Notes under the pieces: model-generated
What the model was told of the DNA's origin: nothing
Databases searched by the model: none
Seen by the model: only the letters and a program-made list of their open reading frames with translations
Program-made: the position numbers and the translations under genes
Assembly (NCBI RefSeq): GCF_004364335.1
Contig: NZ_SOCR01000003.1
Span: 186,001-250,000 of the forward strand
DNA: 64,000 bases
Direction: 5' to 3'
Source: Pseudomonas graminis
GTDB lineage: Bacteria > Pseudomonadota > Gammaproteobacteria > Pseudomonadales > Pseudomonadaceae
Part shown: positions 57,346 to 64,000 of the stretch, piece after piece
Layout: every line of letters starts with the position of its first letter
How positions within the stretch are numbered: the first letter of the stretch is position 1

Positions 57346-57373
57346 AAAAACCTTCGGCAAATCTGCCACACCG

Positions 57374-58542
<1,169 letters not shown>

Positions 58543-58666
58543 CTATGAAAACCTTAATAGGGGCGGCTGGTCGGGACGGCGTCCGATAAGTCATCGGCGT
58601 CCCGGCACAAAACTGTGCAGCCCGCAAAGCAAAGAGCAAAAGAGCCAGTGAGGTTCGTTGGGTTGG

Positions 58667-58693
58667 TGCAGTAGGACCGGCTTTAGCCGGGAA
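58667..58693. repeat. Degenerate REP
   Basis: CAGTAGGACCGGCTTTAGCC followed by GGGAAGG is a weak, single-copy relative of the second REP family. It sits in the 194-base spacer between yraN and the diaA-like gene. Confidence 0.5.
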
Positions 58694-58736
58694 GGCGGCC
58701 GATCTTACGCTGCAATCCCACGGAATCATCGCGTTT

Positions 58737-59111
58737 TCAGCAATCGAACGCGTTAGTCAGCCAATTCAGCGCGGGGGATGTACCGGGGTCGCCATTGATC
58801 GCGACGACGTCGAAGCGACACGGTGAATCGGCCCAGCGCACCTCGCTTTGCAGAAAGGATTGAGCCGCCAGCGTGAGCTTTTCCTGCTTGCGAAAATCGA
58901 CGCTTTCCAGTGCGCCACCCCAACCGGCGTGGCGACGATACCGAACTTCGACGAATACTACTGTATCGCCGTCGAGCATGACCAGATCAAGCTCGCCGCG
59001 TTTGCATGACCAGTTGCGGGTAATCAGCTGCAATCCATGCTGTTGCAGGTGACGCAGGGCGTAGGCTTCGGCCTCGCGCCCTGCAGTTTGACGGGTGTTG
59101 CCTGAGGTCAA
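58737..59111 (-). CDS. YraN family protein (UPF0102)
   Basis: A 124-residue protein with the restriction-endonuclease-like fold of YraN. REAEAYALRHLQQHGLQLITRN opens the family motif and KRGELDLVMLDGDTVVFVEV carries the acidic/EVK-type core (ELD-x-EVR). Its cellular role is unknown. The start is TTG at 59111, overlapping the lpoA stop as TTGA; no in-frame ATG upstream is available. Coupled translation from lpoA is likely. Confidence 0.85.
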   Translation of the reverse strand: MTSGNTRQTAGREAEAYALRHLQQHGLQLITRNWSCKRGELDLVMLDGDTVVFVEVRYRRHAGWGGALESVDFRKQEKLTLAAQSFLQSEVRWADSPCRFDVVAINGDPGTSPALNWLTNAFDC

Positions 59112-60922
59112 GGCGCGGTGTCCGGCAGGCGCTGGACCTTGCCGTCAACAAACTCTGCCCATGGCAATTGACGCTCGATGCGTTGGCCCTGACCAATCGC
59201 AAGACTGCCGGACAGACCGTCGATGCGGCTGTCAGGCATGGTTTTCAGCTGAGTCAGTCGTGGCGCCAGACGGTACGCGTCGATCCCCATGGCGTAGAGA
59301 CGGCCGAGGCTGCCGGAGGCTTGTGGCCATTGAGCGGTCACTTGCTGGCGCAGCGGGTCGTTGGCGTTCAGCAACCACGGGGTCTCGCAGAAGCGCACGC
59401 CGTTCAGGTCGTTGTACATCGCCGGGTCGCCGCTGTTGGTGAACAGGTGCGAAGTGGCATAGACCGGAACATCGCCAGCGTACTGGAACACCATGGTCGG
59501 CTTGATCTGCTGAGCCTGTTGAGGTGTTGCAGCGAGAAACATGAAGTCCACGTCCTGGCGACGGGAAGGCTGCGCGGCCATCTGCGTGCCAGTGGCGCTC
59601 TGCACGCGCTGGGCGCGACCTTCGCTGTTGCGCAGCTGGAACAGATCGGCAACCTGTTGAGCGAGTGCGACCGGCTGATCGATGCGTTCAGCACCCAGCA
59701 AGGTACCGCCCTTGGCCTGCCAGCTTTGACGGAAGGCCTCCAGCACGCGATCACCCCATTCGCCCTTCGGCACCATGGCCACCGCACTGCGCTTGCCATC
59801 GGCCCAGGCGCGGCGCGCCACTTCGCGGGCTTCGTCTTCCGCAGCCAGACCGAACTGGAACAGCTCGGCAGGACCCTGAGTGGCGGAATCGCTGTAATTC
59901 AGCGCCAGCGTGGTAATCGGCAGTTGAGGGCGAGCGCTCAGCTGTTTGACCAGTGGCTTCTCTAGCGGGCCGACCACCAGTTGCACGCCTGCAGCCTTGG
60001 CTTGTGCATAAAAGGCGTCCATCGAGGTCACGCGGGAGCTGTCGAATACTTCGATCGCAGGTGGCTTCTCGCCGGCCTGCTGCGCTTGATAGTTCGCGGC
60101 CATGAAGCCGTCACGCAGGGCGCGGGAGACCGAGGCGAGCGGACCGTCTTGCGGCAGCAGCAAAGCGATTTTGGTCAACGGCTGGCTCTTCAGGTCGCGC
60201 AATTGCGCGAGGGCAGTCGGCAGCTGACGCGCCGCCGGGTGCTGCGGGTTCTGCGCCTTCCAGTTGTCGATGGCCGCCTGCTGCTGTTCCAGCGTGCCGG
60301 CGCCCTTGACCGCGCGGGCCAGGCTCAGCCAGCCGCCCATGTCATCGTTGGCCGAGCTTTGCAGCTGCTCGGGTGGCAATGCGGCAACCAGCGTCCAGAT
60401 GGCGTCGTTGTTGGCGTTCAAGGCATCGCCTTGCAGCAACGGGCCCATGAACACGCGCTCGCTCGCAGCTGCGAGAGTTTGCCCATCTGCTTCGAAAGCC
60501 CGGGCGCGAACGGTGTGGGCACGGGTTTGCAGGTCAACCGGCATTTCGCCCAGATGCTGCATGCTCGGGTGATTGAGAGCGGTCAGCGCGGCTTTCGGCT
60601 GGCTGCGACCCAGTGCCAGTTCGGCAGACAGGGTGTTGGCGTAGATTTGTTTGTCGGTCTTGAGCTGGTCCATTTGCACCTGCTCAAGGATGCTCGCGGC
60701 GCGGCTCGGGTTGTTCTGGCACGCTGCCAGGTCGGCCGCCGTCAGTTTCAGCAACGCTGCCTGATCCGGCGACTTTGCCGCAGCAGCTTGTTCGAGCAGT
60801 TGTTCGATGCTGGCATCGGGGGAGCGAGGCAGTTCGCCAAGGCTGGAGGAGGGCGAACCGGCACACGCAGCCAGGAGGGCAGCGAGGCAGAGGGCAGAGA
60901 ACAGCCGCAGGCAAGCGATCAT
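59108..60922 (-). CDS. lpoA: Penicillin-binding protein activator LpoA
   Basis: A 604-residue outer-membrane lipoprotein that stimulates PBP1a. The lipobox is LAALLAACAG (C20 region of MIACLRLFSALCLAALLAAC). A TPR-like N-terminal half is followed by a periplasmic-binding-protein-like C-terminal half beginning KIALLLPQDGPLASVSRALRDGFMAANY. The ATG at 60922 gives the known length; the frame is open far upstream only because it runs through the divergent rsmI region. It is divergent from rsmI. Confidence 0.94.
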   Translation of the reverse strand: MIACLRLFSALCLAALLAACAGSPSSSLGELPRSPDASIEQLLEQAAAAKSPDQAALLKLTAADLAACQNNPSRAASILEQVQMDQLKTDKQIYANTLSAELALGRSQPKAALTALNHPSMQHLGEMPVDLQTRAHTVRARAFEADGQTLAAASERVFMGPLLQGDALNANNDAIWTLVAALPPEQLQSSANDDMGGWLSLARAVKGAGTLEQQQAAIDNWKAQNPQHPAARQLPTALAQLRDLKSQPLTKIALLLPQDGPLASVSRALRDGFMAANYQAQQAGEKPPAIEVFDSSRVTSMDAFYAQAKAAGVQLVVGPLEKPLVKQLSARPQLPITTLALNYSDSATQGPAELFQFGLAAEDEAREVARRAWADGKRSAVAMVPKGEWGDRVLEAFRQSWQAKGGTLLGAERIDQPVALAQQVADLFQLRNSEGRAQRVQSATGTQMAAQPSRRQDVDFMFLAATPQQAQQIKPTMVFQYAGDVPVYATSHLFTNSGDPAMYNDLNGVRFCETPWLLNANDPLRQQVTAQWPQASGSLGRLYAMGIDAYRLAPRLTQLKTMPDSRIDGLSGSLAIGQGQRIERQLPWAEFVDGKVQRLPDTAP

Positions 60923-61177
60923 GTGTATGTTCCTGGTACTCGAGCAAATTAGCGTGGAAGTGTACCCAAGCACTGGCCAGGGCGCGACGTTGAAGGCGTT
61001 AAAGCGGCGATATTGGTCGTCTCCGGGCGCGTCAGTTGACGTGAGTCGGACTGTCGCGGAGTCGCTGCCTTGTTGCTGGCGTTCAAACTGCTTTTCTGGA
61101 CTCACGGGGTGCGACGACCTGTTTTGTCGTCCGCAGCCTGTACAATGCAGGCTTTTACACAACATGAGGTGTGCGCT

Positions 61178-62050
61178 TTGACTGCTCCAGGTGCTTCGAA
61201 TTCCACGACAGGCGCGCTTTATGTGGTGGCCACGCCGATCGGCAACCTGGATGACATCAGCGCCCGTGCCTTGAAGGTGCTGCGCGATGTTTCGCTGATT
61301 GCCGCCGAGGATACCCGTCACTCGTTACGGCTGATGCAGCACTTTGGCATTCCCACGCCGTTGGCTGCCTGTCACGAGCACAACGAGCGCGAGGAGGGCA
61401 GCCGTTTCATCACGCGTCTGCTGGCGGGCGATAACGTTGCGCTGATATCCGATGCCGGCACGCCGCTCATTTCCGACCCCGGCTACCATCTGGTGCGTCA
61501 GGCCCGGGCAGCAGGCATCCAGGTGATCCCGGTCCCGGGCGCCTGCGCTTTGATCGCGGCACTCTCGGCGGCGGGTTTGCCGTCGGACCGCTTTATCTTC
61601 GAAGGCTTCTTGCCGGCCAAGTCGGTGGGCCGAAAGGCGCGGCTCGAACTCGTCAAAGAAGAACCGCGCACGCTTATCTTCTATGAAGCGCCCCATCGCA
61701 TTCTCGAATGCCTCCAGGACATGGAAGAAATCTTCGGCCGGGACCGTCCCGCCGTACTCGGGCGCGAACTGACCAAAACGTTCGAAACCCTCAAGGGGCT
61801 GCCGCTGTCCGAGTTGCGTGCCTTCGTAGAGGGCGACAGTAATCAGCAGCGAGGCGAGTGCGTTGTGCTGGTGGCAGGCTGGAGCGAGCCCGAAGGTGAG
61901 GATGTGATTGGCGCCGAGGCGCGGCGAGTGCTGGATCTTCTGCTGGAAGAAATGCCCCTCAAGCGTGCGGCCGCACTGGCAGCGGAGATCACTGGGGTAC
62001 GCAAGAACCTGCTGTATCAGGTGGCGCTGGACAAACAGAAAGGCCTGTGA
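61178..62050 (+). CDS. rsmI: 16S rRNA (cytidine-1402-2'-O)-methyltransferase
   Basis: A 290-residue SAM-dependent enzyme that methylates C1402 of 16S rRNA. The nucleotide-binding start is LYVVATPIGNLDDISARALK, then AAEDTRHS and LISDAGTPLISDPGYHLVR, in the usual tetrapyrrole-methylase-like order. The TTG at 61178 has GAGG eight bases before it and gives family length; an ATG at 61145 lacks a ribosome-binding site and adds 11 residues. It is divergent from lpoA and is followed by rnpB. Confidence 0.92.
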   Translation: MTAPGASNSTTGALYVVATPIGNLDDISARALKVLRDVSLIAAEDTRHSLRLMQHFGIPTPLAACHEHNEREEGSRFITRLLAGDNVALISDAGTPLISDPGYHLVRQARAAGIQVIPVPGACALIAALSAAGLPSDRFIFEGFLPAKSVGRKARLELVKEEPRTLIFYEAPHRILECLQDMEEIFGRDRPAVLGRELTKTFETLKGLPLSELRAFVEGDSNQQRGECVVLVAGWSEPEGEDVIGAEARRVLDLLLEEMPLKRAAALAAEITGVRKNLLYQVALDKQKGL

Positions 62051-62135
62051 CGGGATGTCGCGGGCAGCGTGGCAAATAGCCGGAAGCCCGATTAAAGCTT
62101 GTTCTTGAGCCGCCCTCCCATTAACCTTGGCGGCG

Positions 62136-62495
62136 GAGAGTCGATTGGACAGTCGCTGCCTTTCATTGTTCTGCAATGAAGGGGGGAGGAAAGTCCGGGC
62201 TCCATAGGGCGGAGTGCCAGGTAACGCCTGGGGGGCGTGAGCCTACGGAAAGTGCCACAGAAAATAACCGCCTAAGCACTTCGGTGCCGGTAAGGGTGAA
62301 AAGGTGCGGTAAGAGCGCACCGCACGTCTGGCAACAGTTCGTGGCTAGGTAAACCCCACTCGGAGCAAGACCAAATAGGGTTCCAAGGCGTGGCCCGCGC
62401 TGGAACCGGGTAGGTTGCTAAAGATGTCCAGTGATGGCCATCGTAGAGGAATGACTGTCCTCGACAGAACCCGGCTTACAGATCGACTCTCCACC
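62136..62495 (+). ncRNA. rnpB: RNase P RNA, class A
   Basis: The catalytic RNA of RNase P. The 5' end GGAGAGTCGATTGGACAGTC pairs with the 3' end GATCGACTCTCC. Conserved stretches GAGGAAAGTCCGGGCTCCAT (P4 left arm region) and GACAGAACCCGGCTTACAG (P4 right arm) are intact, and GGTAAACCCC and CAGTGATGGC are visible. Ends are set by the terminal helix and could be off by several bases. It lies between rsmI and mraZ, the usual pseudomonad position. Confidence 0.95.
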
Positions 62496-62606
62496 TCCTT
62501 TTCTTCCCCCCCGTTTGTACGATTTATCCCTTCCGGTAATACCAAAAAAATCTTAAACCTCACAAATCACTTTAACTTCGTACGCCATCCGTTTGTTCAT
62601 CCTCGG

Positions 62607-62670
62607 AAATATCCGTAGGACCGATCCGAAATCCGCCACATCTCCTTCGTAAGTGCTCCTAAATATCCGT
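62607..62670 (+). repeat. Two copies of a 10-mer in the rnpB-mraZ spacer
   Basis: AAATATCCGT occurs at 62607-62616 and again at 62661-62670. The 307-base stretch between rnpB and mraZ is AT-richer than its neighbours and holds no gene I can support apart from the mraZ promoter region. Confidence 0.4.
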
Positions 62671-62699
62671 CCTATAAGGGTTTTCCTCGTGAAGTCGCC

Positions 62700-62729
62700 T
62701 TGACGGTGTGGTGGGCGCATTCCTATAGT
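62700..62729 (+). promoter_or_regulatory. Promoter of mraZ (dcw cluster)
   Basis: TTGACG, an 18-base spacer and TATAGT, a strong sigma-70 match. Transcription should start near 62736, at the edge of the MraZ repeats. Confidence 0.7.
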
Positions 62730-62736
62730 GTGCGCG

Positions 62737-62766
62737 AGTGGCGGAAAGTGGCGTGAAGTGGGTTTT
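62737..62766 (+). promoter_or_regulatory. MraZ operator, three 10-base direct repeats
   Basis: AGTGGCGGAA, AGTGGCGTGA and AGTGGGTTTT are consecutive 10-base units, each starting AGTGG. MraZ binds regularly spaced TGG-containing repeats before its own gene, so this is the autoregulatory site, placed right over the predicted transcription start. Confidence 0.75.
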
Positions 62767-62802
62767 TTTGGCTCAAAAAGATAATATCTGGAGATCGCGC
62801 CT

Positions 62803-63258
62803 GTGTTCCGTGGTGCAAACGCAATCAATCTCGACGCAAAGGGCCGTCTCGCTATGCCGAGCCGGTACCGTGACGAGTTGGATTCGCGTAGCGCAGGGCA
62901 GTTGATCGTCACCATTGATACCGTCGATCCATGTTTGTGCATCTATCCGCTGCCCGAGTGGGAGCTGATTGAGGCCAAGTTGCGTGAACTCGCCACATTT
63001 CGTGAAGAAAACCGCCGTCTGCAGCGGCTGTTGATTGGTAACGCGGTAGATCTGGAGCTGGACGGCAGTGGGCGTTTCCTGGTGCCACCACGTTTGCGTG
63101 AATACGCCAAGCTCGACAAGCGAGTGATGCTGGTAGGCCAGCTCAACAAGTTTCAACTGTGGGATGAGGACGCCTGGAACGCACTTGCTGATGCGGACCT
63201 TGCGGCCATTCAAAAACCGGGTGCGATGCCCGATGAACTGCGTGATTTGATCCTGTGA
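62803..63258 (+). CDS. mraZ: Transcriptional regulator MraZ
   Basis: A 151-residue DNA-binding protein with two SpoVT/AbrB-type swapped-hairpin domains: [25 protein letters not shown] (about 2-50) and [22 protein letters not shown] (about 80-125). It forms a ring and represses the dcw operon. The start is GTG at 62803 with TGGAG about nine bases upstream. Its stop overlaps the rsmH GTG by four bases. Confidence 0.96.
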   Translation: MFRGANAINLDAKGRLAMPSRYRDELDSRSAGQLIVTIDTVDPCLCIYPLPEWELIEAKLRELATFREENRRLQRLLIGNAVDLELDGSGRFLVPPRLREYAKLDKRVMLVGQLNKFQLWDEDAWNALADADLAAIQKPGAMPDELRDLIL

Positions 63259-64000
63259 CTACGAATAGCGGCTTTACCCACATCACCGTACTGCTCGAAG
63301 AAGCCGTCGAGGCTCTCGCGGTGCGCGCCGATGGCTGCTATCTGGATGGCACCTTTGGTCGTGGCGGACATAGTCGCCTTATATTGCAGAACCTGGGTCC
63401 GGAGGGTCGGCTTCTCGGATTCGATAAAGATCCCCAAGCGATTGCCACCGGGCAAACGCTGGCGGCCGAAGACGGCCGCTTTGTCATTGTGCAGCGCAGC
63501 TTTGCCGAGCTGGGCGCCGAAGCTCAAGAGCGCGGACTGGCGGGCAAGGTCAGCGGCATTCTTCTGGATCTCGGTGTGTCGTCGCCACAACTGGACGACC
63601 CCGAGCGCGGTTTCAGCTTTATGAACGATGGCCCCCTCGACATGCGCATGGACCCGTCCTGCGGCGTCAGCGCAGCCGAGTTCGTCAATACCGCGCCCGC
63701 CGAAGAAATCGCCCGCGTTTTCAAAGAATACGGCGAAGAGCGTTTTTCACGCCGCATGGCAGGTGCCGTCGTGGCCCGTCGCGAGACTCAACCGTTCGAG
63801 CGCACCGGCGATCTGGCCGAAGTGCTGAAAGTCGCCAACCCGGCGTGGGAAAAGGGCAAGAACCCTGCGACCCGCGCGTTCCAGGGGCTGCGCATTCACG
63901 TCAACAACGAACTGGGCGATCTGGAAGCGGGTCTGGATGCTGCGCTGGAAGCCCTCGAAGTCGGCGGCCGTCTGGTGGTCATCAGCTTCCACTCGCTGGA
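63255..64000 (+). CDS. rsmH: 16S rRNA m4C1402 methyltransferase, truncated by window end
   Basis: The first 248 codons of RsmH (MraW), which methylates N4 of C1402 in 16S rRNA, the same nucleotide whose ribose RsmI modifies. The SAM site [24 protein letters not shown] and [21 protein letters not shown] are intact, with [13 protein letters not shown] further on. The GTG at 63255 overlaps the mraZ stop (GTGA). The gene continues past the right edge. Confidence 0.96.
   Translation, partial: MTTNSGFTHITVLLEEAVEALAVRADGCYLDGTFGRGGHSRLILQNLGPEGRLLGFDKDPQAIATGQTLAAEDGRFVIVQRSFAELGAEAQERGLAGKVSGILLDLGVSSPQLDDPERGFSFMNDGPLDMRMDPSCGVSAAEFVNTAPAEEIARVFKEYGEERFSRRMAGAVVARRETQPFERTGDLAEVLKVANPAWEKGKNPATRAFQGLRIHVNNELGDLEAGLDAALEALEVGGRLVVISFHSL

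Noticed and set aside
57090-57371. Minus-strand 93-codon open frame in the accessory island
   Set aside because: It runs through two terminators, has no good start site and matches nothing recognisable.
62553-62942. Minus-strand 129-codon open frame across the mraZ promoter
   Set aside because: It overlaps the mraZ promoter, operator and coding start, with no domain evidence.

Overview
The window is a chromosomal segment of a Pseudomonas, most likely of the fluorescens/syringae lineage. The evidence is its high GC content, the Entner-Doudoroff cluster next to gtsABCD-oprB, the long block in the order ptsO-rapZ-ptsN-hpf-rpoN-lptBAC-kdsCD-mla-murA-his-algW-cys-trpS-zapE-rplM-rpsI-petABC-sspAB-lpoA-rsmI-rnpB-mraZ-rsmH, and many dispersed REP palindromes of the GTAGGAGCGCGCTTGCCCGCG type. 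Identifications rest on motifs, lengths and gene order read by eye; no database was searched.

1-750: edge of an iron-responsive fecI/fecR regulator pair on the minus strand behind a perfect Fur-box-like palindrome. 900-18,620: one glucose regulon. gap (minus) faces edd-glk and the gltR/gtrS two-component system, followed by the GtsABCD glucose ABC transporter, porin OprB, a hexose-6-phosphate mutarotase, the repressor hexR, and zwf-pgl-eda. Glucose enters through OprB and GtsABCD, is phosphorylated by Glk, and passes through Zwf, Pgl, Edd and Eda to pyruvate and glyceraldehyde-3-phosphate, which Gap takes on. The DNA carries the control layer: HexR-type TTGT-N7-ACAA sites between gap and edd, a variant before zwf, and AAnAAnAA (Hfq/Crc) motifs in the leaders of gltR, gtsA and oprB.

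18,625-22,750: a less conserved join with a candidate small RNA, a class V aminotransferase, a DUF3820 protein, a PA2169-type stress protein behind a possible sigma-54 promoter, and a membrane diguanylate cyclase. 22,790-29,830 (minus): nitrogen PTS genes, hpf and rpoN, then lptB/A/C and kdsC/D for LPS transport and Kdo synthesis. 30,138-38,170 (plus): mlaFEDCB lipid transport, ibaG, murA, hisG, hisD, hisC.

38,200-51,110: algW, a NIF3-family gene, cysD-cysNC, zapG-like, a hydrolase, trpS with a C-terminal extension, zapE, a DJ-1/AraC regulator, an acyl-CoA dehydrogenase and an aldo-keto reductase. 51,177-55,983: rplM-rpsI, petABC (cytochrome bc1) and sspAB. 56,030-57,350: a low-GC insertion with a HEPN/Abi-like gene and a broken small ORF; this is the only clearly accessory island. 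57,374-64,000: dolP-like, diaA-like, yraN and lpoA on the minus strand, then rsmI, rnpB, mraZ and the start of rsmH, the entry to the division/cell-wall cluster.

The best candidates for something undescribed are the HEPN island, the RNA candidate after eda, the nested hairpin between hisG and hisD, and the combined DNA/RNA control sites across the glucose genes.
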